In this document: piece after piece, positions 40,644-49,520 of the stretch
Layout of the letters: each line of letters begins with the position of its first letter
Position numbering within the stretch: position 1 is the stretch's first letter
DNA from: JACVRW01 sp963814095
Lineage (GTDB): Bacteria; Actinomycetota; Thermoleophilia; Solirubrobacterales; Thermoleophilaceae
Direction of reading: 5' to 3'
NCBI GenBank assembly: GCA_963814095.1
Contig: CAWFBT010000002.1
Location: forward strand, 1-64,000
DNA: 64,000 nucleotides
The notes under the pieces: model-generated
What the model was told of the DNA's origin: nothing
The model's database searches: none
Seen by the model: the letters and a program-made list of their open reading frames with translations, nothing else
Made by a program: the position numbers and the translations under genes

Positions 40644-42410
40644 TTAAGCGGGGTGCGGATTGGCGCGTCCGGGCAGGGCGAGCTCGTCCTCGTCCTCAGG
40701 CGCCGCGGCCGCCTTCTGCTGCTGGGCCTTCATCCGCGCCATGAACTCGGCCTGCGCCTGGGCCGGGGTCCGCTTCAAAGCACCCATCAGCGGCAGCACG
40801 CTGAGCACGAGGATCGCCGCCTGCCGGAACGCCCAGGCGAAGCCCTCGCGCGCCGAGCCCGCGGTTTGGCGGATGATCTCCTCGTCGAAGCCTGGCGCCG
40901 GCTCGAAGCGGTCGCTCGTGCCGCCCGTGTAGTCGTGCAGCGTCGACTGGATCACGAGTCCCGCCTCCGCTCTCGGGATCTCCCACTCGCCCACTATGTC
41001 GTCGATCTCGTCGTCGGCGAACCAGCTCTGGTGCGCATGGAGCGCGCCGCCGAAGGTCGCGATCAGGATCGCCACGCCGACCGCCACGCCCAGCTGGCGC
41101 GCGGTGTTGAGCACGCCCGAGGCGAGACCCACCTCCGGTCCCGCCACGGCGCCCATGGCGCCCACGTTCAGCGCCGGGAAGCAGATGCCCATGCCCACGC
41201 CGATCAGGAGCAGCCCGGGCAGGATGCGCAGGTAGCTGAACGCGTCGTCGGCCGTGGCCGGCATGAACGAGACGATCAGCATCCCGATCCCCATCGCGAT
41301 CAGGCCCGGCCTCGCGAGCTCGCCGGGCGCGCGCGAGTCGGCCGCACGGCCGACGAACGGCCACACCACGAGTCCCATGAGCGGAACGGGGGTGATCGCG
41401 AGCGCCGCCTCCAGCTGCGTGTAGCCCCAGAGGTTCACGAACAGCAGCGAGAGCAGCAGCAGCGAGCCGATCGCGCCGCCGCCGAAGAACAGCATCCCGA
41501 TGTTGGCGTTCCGGAACTGGCGGTTGGCGAAGAGGCCGGGCGTGATCATCGGGTTGGGCGCGCGCCGCTCCCACCAGACGAACAGCACACCGAGCAGGAT
41601 CGCGCCCTGCATGAGGCTGAGCCAGAGCGGCAGGTCGCCGCCGAACGGGTTGGCCTCGGTCAGCGCCACGGTGAACATGAAGACCGCGCCGCCGAGCAGC
41701 AGCATCCCCTTCACGTCGATCTGGCGGCCGGCGCTCAGGTCCCAGGTCTCGGGCCACCAGCGCAGACAGAGGATCACGCCGATGAAGCCGAACGGGATGT
41801 TGATCAGGAAGATCCAGTGCCAGCTCGCGATCTCCACGAGCACGCCGCCGACAACCGGGCCGAGCGCGGAGGAGACGAGCGCCACCACGGCGATCAGAGC
41901 GAGCCCGCGGCCGCGCTGCTCGGGCGGGAAGACGAGCACGGTCATCGCGAACCCGAGCGGCGCGAGGATGCCCGCGCCGGCCCCCTGGATGACGCGGAAG
42001 ACGACCAGCCACTCGACTGACCAGGAGATCGCGCACAGCGCGGAGCCGATCGTGAAGACGGTCAGGCCGATGACGAAGAACTTGCGCCGCCCGAACTGGT
42101 CGGCGAGCCTTCCCATCGACACGAGCAGGACCGCGAAGATGATGTTGTAGGCGTTGATGACCCAGGTGACCGTCGAGATGTCGGTCGACATCTCGTCCTG
42201 CAGCTCCGGGATCGAGACGTTGACGATCGACACATCGAGCAGGGACATCGCCCAGCCGATCATCATCACGCCGAAGATCCGCCACTTGTTCGCGTAGAGG
42301 AACTCGGGCGACGGGTTCTTGCGCTCGGTGGGCGCCTCCACCGCGGCGCCGTCTCCGTCGACGGGGCCGCCGTTGTCGGCCCCGGCCGCCCTGCGGCGGA
42401 AGAGCCTCAC
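40644..42410 (-). CDS. DHA2-family MFS drug/proton antiporter (14 TM)
   Basis: A 588-residue transporter. MIGWAMSLLDVSIVNVSIPE is the DHA2 motif D1 (LD-x-TIVNVALP), GRLADQFGRRKFFVIGL motif A and WRWIF-like HWIFLINIPFGFIGV motif C region. A long periplasmic loop (about residues 440-510: WFADDEIDDIVGEWEIP) is unusual, and the C-terminal tail is charged. Exports an unknown compound. Its start overlaps the stop of the sulfatase-fold gene (ATGA/GTGA), so three genes form an operon. Confidence 0.87.
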   Translation of the reverse strand: MRLFRRRAAGADNGGPVDGDGAAVEAPTERKNPSPEFLYANKWRIFGVMMIGWAMSLLDVSIVNVSIPELQDEMSTDISTVTWVINAYNIIFAVLLVSMGRLADQFGRRKFFVIGLTVFTIGSALCAISWSVEWLVVFRVIQGAGAGILAPLGFAMTVLVFPPEQRGRGLALIAVVALVSSALGPVVGGVLVEIASWHWIFLINIPFGFIGVILCLRWWPETWDLSAGRQIDVKGMLLLGGAVFMFTVALTEANPFGGDLPLWLSLMQGAILLGVLFVWWERRAPNPMITPGLFANRQFRNANIGMLFFGGGAIGSLLLLSLLFVNLWGYTQLEAALAITPVPLMGLVVWPFVGRAADSRAPGELARPGLIAMGIGMLIVSFMPATADDAFSYLRILPGLLLIGVGMGICFPALNVGAMGAVAGPEVGLASGVLNTARQLGVAVGVAILIATFGGALHAHQSWFADDEIDDIVGEWEIPRAEAGLVIQSTLHDYTGGTSDRFEPAPGFDEEIIRQTAGSAREGFAWAFRQAAILVLSVLPLMGALKRTPAQAQAEFMARMKAQQQKAAAAPEDEDELALPGRANPHPA

Positions 42411-44002
42411 GGGCTCACCTCGGCCGGCGGAGCCGACTCCGGGGTGCGCTCGTTCAGCGGCAGCTTGCCGCCCTCCGGTATGCGGCCGTCGAACTCGAAG
42501 TCCTCCGGCTCGGTGCCGTCCTCGGGAGCGTCGTTGTTGATCGCGTCGAAGTCGTTCGGGATGCCGTCGTCGTCGACGTCATCGTCGCCGCGCTGGCGCT
42601 GCGGCCGCAGGGCGCCGTCCGGGCCGAACTCGGGGAGCGTGCCGCCGGCCACCGCGAGAGCGACCAGGGACAGCTCGGTCAGCTTGGCGGTGTCCTCGTT
42701 CGCGATGTTGTCGTAGCGCTTGATGTCATCCTCGACCTCCTCGTCGTCGTCGTACATCCGGCGCTCGATCTCCTCACGGTCGGCGACCACGAGCCAGCGG
42801 TCGTCCTGCACGATGATGTTGGAGCCGACCGCCGTGACGTTGAAGGGGCGGTCGTAGAGGTCGTCCTCGTCGACGTCGTCGAAGAGCGCGGTCAGGTCCT
42901 CGCCGCCCATCTTCCCGGGGATGGTCACGCCCATGAAGGACAGGATCGTCGGGGCGACGTCGTGGGTCGTCGCGTACCAGTCGATGTCGTCGCCGCTCAT
43001 GTCGCCACCGGGATGGCGAATCAGGAAGGGCACCTCGTAGGCCGGCCGGTAGGAGGTCGGTGTGGCGATCCCGAGCATGGCGTGGTCGCCCAGCGCGATG
43101 CCCTGGTCGCCGATAGCCACGACGAGAGTCGAGTCGAGCAGGTCGCGCTCGGAGAGCGCGTCCATCAGCCGCCCGACCTGTTCGTCGACGGCCTCGACGT
43201 GCTTGCGGTAGGCATCGCGCACGCGCTGCTCGCTTGCCTCGCTCCAGTTGAGCTCGACCATCCGCCCGTTCAGAGGCCCGATGCCCTCGTCCTCGATCTC
43301 GCCCGGCCTGACGTACACGCGCGGCGCCACGGCGGCGTCGAGCGGGTCGAAGGGGTCGATGCCGAGGAAGAAGGGGGTCTTCCCGGCGAGGTCACGCAGC
43401 TCGCGGATGCCGGTGTCGAAGGTGCGCTCCGCCGCTCTCGTCTGGCGTGTGATCGCGGGCAGCAGCTCGCTCTCGATGCCCGGCTGGCCGGAGGTGGGCG
43501 GGCCGCCGCCCGCGCCGGCGCGCTTGACGTCGGGCCAGCGCGGGCCCTCGAGCGTCGGATTGTCGGTCACGTAGACGGTCGTGATGCCGGCTCCGCGCAG
43601 CGTCTCGGTCAAAACCGGCTGGTGATCCCAGATCGGCGTGAAGCCGGGCACGGGAGCGAGGCCGTCGGTGCGCCGCCAGTCGCGGAACGGGAATGCCCGC
43701 ATGCCGGTGATCAGCGCGCGCCGCGCCGAGATCCCCGGCATCGACTCGGGGACTGCGCGGTCGAAGCGCAGCGAGTCGCCCGTGAGGTCGTTCAGGTTGG
43801 GCGTGTCGGCCGGGGAGCCGCCCTCGAAGGCGTCGACGTGGTCCTGGCGCACCAGCGGCAGCACCACGAGCACCACGTTGCGCGAGCCGTCGCGCTCGTC
43901 CTGACCGGGCGCCGCAGCGGCCGCCTGAGCCGCGATGCCCAGGACGCCGGCGCCCGCCGCGCTCGCGCCGCCGCGGCGTAGCAGCGATCGCCGTGTGATC
44001 AC
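42407..44002 (-). CDS. Degenerate sulfatase-fold exported protein
   Basis: A 531-residue protein with Tat signal (RRSLLRRGGASAAGAGV). The alkaline-phosphatase/sulfatase fold is visible in DTPNLNDLTGDSLRFDRAVP and VVAIGDQGIALGDHAMLGIA. The nucleophile region reads PGISARRALITG, without the Cys/Ser-x-Pro-x-Arg needed for formylglycine, and the first metal Asp (TDSTR in its neighbour) is replaced by PLVR. It is therefore probably inactive as a sulfatase. The C-terminus (DDDVDDDGIPNDFDAINNDA) resembles a thrombospondin type 3/Ca2+-binding repeat. Paralogue of the next gene. Confidence 0.75.
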   Translation of the reverse strand: MITRRSLLRRGGASAAGAGVLGIAAQAAAAAPGQDERDGSRNVVLVVLPLVRQDHVDAFEGGSPADTPNLNDLTGDSLRFDRAVPESMPGISARRALITGMRAFPFRDWRRTDGLAPVPGFTPIWDHQPVLTETLRGAGITTVYVTDNPTLEGPRWPDVKRAGAGGGPPTSGQPGIESELLPAITRQTRAAERTFDTGIRELRDLAGKTPFFLGIDPFDPLDAAVAPRVYVRPGEIEDEGIGPLNGRMVELNWSEASEQRVRDAYRKHVEAVDEQVGRLMDALSERDLLDSTLVVAIGDQGIALGDHAMLGIATPTSYRPAYEVPFLIRHPGGDMSGDDIDWYATTHDVAPTILSFMGVTIPGKMGGEDLTALFDDVDEDDLYDRPFNVTAVGSNIIVQDDRWLVVADREEIERRMYDDDEEVEDDIKRYDNIANEDTAKLTELSLVALAVAGGTLPEFGPDGALRPQRQRGDDDVDDDGIPNDFDAINNDAPEDGTEPEDFEFDGRIPEGGKLPLNERTPESAPPAEVSP

Positions 44003-45543
44003 CCGCCGATCACCGCCTTGGTGCCGCTCGGGGCGAACTGGGGCAGCGTTCCGCCCGCTTCGTCCTCGAGCACGCGCCAGAGCCGGTCGACGACCTCCGG
44101 GTGCTGATCCGCCACGTCGGTCAGCTCGAGCGGATCCGCGCGCTTGTCATAGAGGCGCTTGCGCTGTCCCTCGCTGTCCGAGAGCAGGAACCAGTCGAGG
44201 TCTCCCGCCAGGACGTAGTCGTCGTAGCACGAGGTGAAATGCGGACGCGGCGGCGGCTCCTTGCCGTCGAAGAAGACGGACAGGTCCTCGCCGGCCATCA
44301 TCCCGGGCGCGCGCACGCCCATGAAGCCGAGCGCGGTGCGTGGCAGGTCGTAGGTCGAGGCGAAGAAGTCGCTCGTGTCGCCGGCGCGCTTGCCCTCTGG
44401 GTGCCGGATCATGAAGGGCACGTGGTAGATGTGCCAGTGAGCGCGCGCGCCGTGCTTGCCGAGGACGCCGTGCTCGCCGAGCGTCAGACCGTGATCGGAC
44501 GAGTACATGATCACGGTGTTGTCGAGCAGCTTCTGGCGGTCCAGCTCGTTCATGAGCCGGCCGACCCACTCGTCCACGAACTCGACCTCGGCGGCGTACA
44601 GCTCGCGGACGCGCTCGACGGTCTCGTCGTCCACATCCACGTCGACCACCCATGAGTAGGGCGTCTCGAACGGCTGGATCGGCGTGATGCCCTGCTTCTC
44701 GATGCCCTTGGGCGAGCTGCCGTAGCGCGTCTGGTACGTCCGCGGCGCGTCCAGCGGCTCGTGCGGATCGAACGCGTCGATGCCGAGGAAGAAGGGCTTG
44801 CCCTCCTCCTTCAGGTCGTCGAGCAGGCGCAGCCCTGCTCGCACCACGCGCGCGGTCGGGTAGTCGCCGTCCGAGTCGCGGTAGATCGAGTTCCAGCCCG
44901 CCATCGCGCGCAGCCGGCCCACCTCGACCGTGTCCGAGAGCTCGGGCAGCAGATAGCGCTCGATCGTGGAGCGAGTGGCGGGGCGCTTGAAGGGCTTGTT
45001 CAGGAAGCGATAGGCACCCTGCGAGTAGCTCGGCTTGATGACGTCGAGCGTGCGCCGAAAGTTCGAGAAACGGGGGCCGATCAGGAACGGGTTGTCCGTG
45101 CAGTAGGCGGTCTCGACGTCCGCCTCGCCGAGCACCTCGGTGACGATCGGCTGGAACTCCGGGATCGGGATCCAGCCCGGGCCCACGGGCAGCCCCTTGG
45201 TCGGCACGTAGTTGCGAAACGGGAACGAGCGCACCCCGGTGAGCAGCGCGCGCCGGGCAGGACCGGTGGGCATTGCCTCGGGCACCGAGTGCATGAAGGC
45301 GAGCGAGTCGTTGGCGAGCGCGTCGATGTTCGGCGTCTTCGCCAGCGAGTCCTTGTTGTAATAGGAGATGTAGTCCGCGCGCGTGGAGTCCGTGAACAGG
45401 AGCAGGACGTTCGGCGCGTCCTTGTCGTGCGACGTTGCGGGCTCGAAGTAGTCGTCACCGCATGCGGACGCCGCGAGCGCGGCGGCACCGGTTGCGCCCG
45501 CTCCAAATAGCCCTCGTCTTGTGAAGCCGCCCCGCAAGCCCAT
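43999..45543 (-). CDS. Sulfatase-fold exported protein with Thr at the nucleophile site
   Basis: A 514-residue protein with Tat-like signal (FTRRGLFGAGATGAAALAAS) and a possible lipobox Cys (SACGDD). The fold is clear: VLLLFTDSTRADYISYY (metal Asp), AMPTGPARRALLTGVRSFPF, MYSSDHGLTLGEHGVLGKHG and HWHIYHVPFMIRHPEGKR. At the Cys/Ser-x-Pro-x-Arg position it has Thr-Gly-Pro-Ala-Arg. Thr is the nucleophile in LtaS-type phosphoglycerol transferases and some phosphodiesterases, so phosphoester chemistry is more likely than sulfate-ester hydrolysis. First gene of the three-gene operon; TAGCCT lies 12 nt before ATG 45543. Confidence 0.78.
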   Translation of the reverse strand: MGLRGGFTRRGLFGAGATGAAALAASACGDDYFEPATSHDKDAPNVLLLFTDSTRADYISYYNKDSLAKTPNIDALANDSLAFMHSVPEAMPTGPARRALLTGVRSFPFRNYVPTKGLPVGPGWIPIPEFQPIVTEVLGEADVETAYCTDNPFLIGPRFSNFRRTLDVIKPSYSQGAYRFLNKPFKRPATRSTIERYLLPELSDTVEVGRLRAMAGWNSIYRDSDGDYPTARVVRAGLRLLDDLKEEGKPFFLGIDAFDPHEPLDAPRTYQTRYGSSPKGIEKQGITPIQPFETPYSWVVDVDVDDETVERVRELYAAEVEFVDEWVGRLMNELDRQKLLDNTVIMYSSDHGLTLGEHGVLGKHGARAHWHIYHVPFMIRHPEGKRAGDTSDFFASTYDLPRTALGFMGVRAPGMMAGEDLSVFFDGKEPPPRPHFTSCYDDYVLAGDLDWFLLSDSEGQRKRLYDKRADPLELTDVADQHPEVVDRLWRVLEDEAGGTLPQFAPSGTKAVIGG

Positions 45544-45598
45544 TACGAGGGCCGCAGGCTAGCTGACGCCCTAGTCGTCGCCCGCTCCCCATCCGGGG

Positions 45599-45616
45599 TT
45601 ACGGGCTCTTAACGGG
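45599..45616 (+). repeat. Two TTACGGG/TAACGGG copies 11 bp apart
   Basis: TTACGGG (45599-45605) and TAACGGG (45610-45616) lie on one DNA face 46 bp upstream of the GDPD/phytase-like gene. The 11-bp period is that of direct-repeat operators such as PHO boxes, but the sequence does not match a known consensus. Confidence 0.25.
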
Positions 45617-45661
45617 TCAGCCGCGCGCTGTTAACAAGCGTGACCCGGGTACCCCGAAAGC

Positions 45662-47919
45662 ATGCCGCCCATGACGCCCAGCCGCCTGCTCTCTCTCGTC
45701 CTGCTCCTCGTCGTCGCCACCACCGGCGTCGCGGTCGCCCGCTCGAACGGGTCCGGCCACGATGGTCACAAGGGACACCGCGCCGAACCGCTCGTGATCG
45801 CCCATCGCGGCGCGTCGGGCTACCGGCCCGAGCACACGCTCGCCGCCTACGAGCTCGGGGCGCGCCTGGGCGCCGACTACGTCGAGCCGGATCTCGTGCG
45901 CACGAAGGACGGCGTGCTCGTGGCGCGTCACGAGAACGAGATCTCGGGAACGACCGACGTCGCGACCCACCCGGAGTTCGCCGCCCGCCGCACGACGAAG
46001 ACGATCGACGGGGTCACGCTCACCGGCTGGTTCACGGAGGACTTCACGCTCGCAGAGCTGAAGACGCTGCGGGCGGTCGAGCGCATCCCGGCCATTCGGC
46101 CTCGCAACACGCGCTACAACGGCTTCTACGAGGTGCCCACCTTCCAGGAGGTCATCGACCTCACCAAGCGGCTCTCGAAGGAGCTCGGGCGCCCGATCGG
46201 CATCTATCCCGAGACGAAGCACCCGACCTACTTCCGCGGTATCGGGCTGCCGCTCGAGGAGCCGTTGATCCGCACGCTCGAGCGCAACGGCCTCAACAGC
46301 TCCCGGGCGAAGGTCTTCGTGCAGTCGTTCGAGGTCGGCAACCTGCAGATGCTCGATCGCGAGCTGCGCGTCCCGCTCGTGCAGCTCCTCGGCGCGCCCG
46401 GCCAGAAGCCGTGGGACTTCGCCGTGTCGGGCGACCCGCGCACCTACGGCGACATGGCCACGCCGGCCGGGCTGCGGGACATCGCCGAGTACGCGGACGG
46501 GGTCGGGCCGTCGAAGGACTACATCGTCCCCCGTGATGCCGCGGGCAACTCGCTTCCGCCGACCACGTTCGTGAGAGATGCTCACCGCGCAGGGCTCGTC
46601 GTCCACCCGTACACTTTCCGCAACGAGAACACGTTCCTGCCGCTCGAGCTCCGCTCCTCCACCGACCCGGCCGCGTACGGCAACGCCGCCGCGGAGTACG
46701 AGCAGTTCTTCGACCTGGGCGTCGACGGCCTCTTCTCGGACAACGCCGACACCGCGGTGCGCGCCCGCGGCGGTGGCAGGCCCGGCCGCGGCGAGGCGCG
46801 CCTGCTGGCGCGGGCGATCCTGCCGTCCGACGCGTACCAGCCCGGCCCGCCGTCGGGCGCGGCGCTCATGCCCGACAACGGCGTCACGCCGCCCTTCCCG
46901 AGCCAGCCACTTCCCGGCTTCTCAGCGGTGCTCGAAGGCCCGGCGGGCACGTTCTACGGGATGCCCGACAACGGCTACGGGGCCAAGACCAACTCGGCCG
47001 ACTTCCTGCTGCGGCTCTACCGATCCGGCCGCACTTCAAGACGGTCCGGGGCGGCAGTGGCCAGGTTGACGTGCTGAGCTTCATCCAGCTGCGCGATCCG
47101 GACAACCACGTGAGCTTCGCGCTCACGCGGCCCGACCGGCTCCTCACCGGCGCCGACTTCGACATCGAGTCCGTGCGGCGCACACCGCGCGGGGATCTGT
47201 GGTTCGGCGACGAGTTCGGGCCGTTCCTCCTCCACACCGATGCCAGCGGCCGCGTGCAGGAGGCGCCGATCCCGCTGCCGGGCGTGCAGTCTCCGCAGAA
47301 CCCGTTCCTCGCTGATCCTGCAGCGGCGACCCTGCCGGCCAGCCGCGGCTTCGAGCCGATGGCGCTCAGCAGCGACGGCCGGAGGCTCTACCCGATGCTC
47401 GAGGGCGCCCTGATCGGAGATCCGGATCCGCGCCGGCGGGTGATCAACGAGTTCTCGCTGCGCGACGGTGAGTACACCGATCGCACCTGGGACTACCGGG
47501 TCGACGCGGAGTACCCCGGGGCTGTGATCGGTGACATGACCGCCGTCGACCGGAACCGCTTCGTGCTGATCGAGCGCGACGACTTCCAGGGCATCGAGGC
47601 GCAGCAGAAGAAGATCTATCTGATCGACCTGCGCAAGACGGACTCCGACGGGTACCTGAAGAAGGAGCTCGTGCTCGACCTGCTCGCGATCCGAGACCCG
47701 GACGACATCTCACTCCCGGCGCGGCCGGGCGAGTTCGGCGTCGGCGACCCGTTCTCGTTCCCGCTGCAGTCGGTCGAGAGCCTCGAGGTGCTCGACGACG
47801 ACCGCCTGCTGATCGCGAACGACAACAACTATCCCGGCAACGACGGCCGCTGGGTCGCGCGCGACAAGCCCGATGACGTCGAGCTGATCGTGGTGAAGCT
47901 GGGCGACGAGCTCGACTAG
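45662..47919 (+). CDS. Glycerophosphodiester phosphodiesterase fused to phytase-like esterase domain, frameshifted at 47022
   Basis: About 752 residues restored. A signal peptide (LLSLVLLLVVATTGVAVA) and His-rich linker precede a GDPD domain: IAHRGASGYRPEHTLAAYEL (catalytic HRG/E), DYVEPDLVRTKDGVLVARHE and IYPETKHPTYF. From about residue 385 (AILPSDAYQPGPPSG onward) comes a phytase-like esterase beta-propeller: FYGMPDNGYGAK, then after one missing base at 47022 FIQLRDPDNHVSFALTRPDR, LWFGDEFGPFLLHTD, SRGFEPMALSSDGRRLYPML and LIANDNNYPGNDGR. Exported; would release glycerol-3-phosphate or phosphate from diesters. TAG is shared with the convergent acyl-CoA synthetase through CTAG 47916-47919. 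Confidence 0.82.
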
Positions 47920-49430
47920 GTCGCCGCCTTCACCTCGGCGGGCGCTTCGATCTCGCGCTTCAGGATCTTGCCGGTCGGGCCCTTGGGCAGCTCGTCGACG
48001 AACCAGATCTTGCGGGGATACTTGTACGCCGCCACCTGCTCCTTGACGTATGCCTTGATCTCGGTGGCGTCGGCCGACTCGCCCTGCTTCAGGACGACGG
48101 CGGCCGCCACCTCCTCGCCAAGCGAGTCGTCTGGGATCCCGACGACAGCGGCCTCCTGGACAGCGGGGTGCTCGTAGAGCACCTCCTCGACCTCGCGCGG
48201 GTAGACGTTGTAGCCGCCGCGGATGATCAGGTCCTTCTTGCGGTCGACGATGAAGAAATAGCCGTCCCCGTCCACCTTCGCCATGTCGCCGGTGCGGAAC
48301 CAGCCGTCGGCGTCGATCGCGACCTCGGTGGCGTCGGGGCGCTCCCAGTAGCCCTTCATCACGTTGTGGCCACGGATGACGATCTCGCCCACCTCGCCCT
48401 CCGGCAGCTCCTGGCCGTCGTCGCTCCAGACCTGCATCTCCACGCCCTCGATCGGGGTGCCGATCGAGCCGGCCTTGCGCTCGCGGTCGGGGTGGTTGAA
48501 GGACGCGACCGGTGAGGTCTCGGACAGGCCGTAGCCCTCGAGGATCGGGCAGTCGAACTTCTCCTCGAAGGCGCGGATCAGCTCGACCGGGATGGCGGCG
48601 CCGCCGGACATGCAGAGCCGCAGGGTCGAGACGTCCGCGCTGTCGGCGCGGTTCGCGTGGAGCATCGCGTTGTACATCGTCGGCACGCCCTGGAATACCG
48701 TCACGCGGTCGCGCTCGATGATCTCGAGCGCCTTCTCGGGATCGAAGCGCGGAATCATCGTGACGGTGGCGCCGCTCAGGACCGCACAGTTCATCGTGCA
48801 GGTCTGGCCGAAGGTGTGGAACAGGGGGAGCGCACCCAGCAGCACGTCCTCCTGCGAGAACCGGCCGAGCGTCTGCGCCGAGATCGTGCAGTTCTTGCGG
48901 AGATTCGGATGCGTCAGCTCGGCGCCCTTGGGCTGGCCCGTGGTCCCCGACGTGTAGAGGAGCACGGCGGTGTCCCGCTCGTCCCGCTCCACCGGCTCGT
49001 CGACCGGCTCCTGCTCGCCGAGCAGCTGCTCGAACTCACCCGGCGTGACGAGGAGGCACTCGGCGCCCGCCTTCGCGGCACCCGCCTCCGCCGCCTCGGC
49101 GAAGCCGTGCCATGCGAACAGGAGCTTCGCGCCGGAGTCGTCGAGGTAGTAGGCCACCTCACGCTCCTTGAGGAGGACGTTCATCGGCACGACGACCGCC
49201 CCGGCGCGCAGGATCCCGTAGTAGAGGACGGGGAAGTAGGGGACGTTCGGCAGCATCAGCCCGACCCGGTCGCCGGGCTCGACGCCGCGCGCCCTGAGCA
49301 GGCCGGCGGCGCGGGCGCTCGCCGCATCGAGCGCCGCATAGGTCAGTTCGACGTCGTCCAGCTTGAAGGCGACGCCGTCACCGTGCCGGGCGGCGGTCTC
49401 CGTGAGGTTCCGCGCCAGGTTCTCGCTCAT
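47916..49430 (-). CDS. Long-chain acyl-CoA synthetase (AMP-binding)
   Basis: A 504-residue adenylate-forming enzyme. LLYTSGTTGQPKGAELTHPN is the P-loop-like motif, ILEGYGLSETSPVASFN the A5 motif, GWFRTGDMAKVDGDGYFFIV and DRKKDLIIRGGYNVYPREVE the hinge, and ELPKGPTGKILKREI the C-terminal lysine. It activates fatty acids to acyl-CoA. TACGCT and a GAGGGAGGGA ribosome site precede ATG 49430, so it is leadered, unlike many neighbours. Confidence 0.9.
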   Translation of the reverse strand: MSENLARNLTETAARHGDGVAFKLDDVELTYAALDAASARAAGLLRARGVEPGDRVGLMLPNVPYFPVLYYGILRAGAVVVPMNVLLKEREVAYYLDDSGAKLLFAWHGFAEAAEAGAAKAGAECLLVTPGEFEQLLGEQEPVDEPVERDERDTAVLLYTSGTTGQPKGAELTHPNLRKNCTISAQTLGRFSQEDVLLGALPLFHTFGQTCTMNCAVLSGATVTMIPRFDPEKALEIIERDRVTVFQGVPTMYNAMLHANRADSADVSTLRLCMSGGAAIPVELIRAFEEKFDCPILEGYGLSETSPVASFNHPDRERKAGSIGTPIEGVEMQVWSDDGQELPEGEVGEIVIRGHNVMKGYWERPDATEVAIDADGWFRTGDMAKVDGDGYFFIVDRKKDLIIRGGYNVYPREVEEVLYEHPAVQEAAVVGIPDDSLGEEVAAAVVLKQGESADATEIKAYVKEQVAAYKYPRKIWFVDELPKGPTGKILKREIEAPAEVKAAT

Positions 49431-49520
49431 TCCCTCTCCCTCGGTTGCTGCTGGGGAGCGTAATCGGTCTCCGCCGCCCAGCGCGAGATCGACTCACGCC
49501 CACCACCAGGTGCCGGCGCC

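Noticed and set aside
37822..45543. PAPS-dependent sulfation system combining the APS kinase fusion with the nearby sulfatase-fold genes
   Set aside because: The sulfatase-fold proteins lack the formylglycine Cys, no sulfotransferase is present, and the genes are on different strands and promoters.
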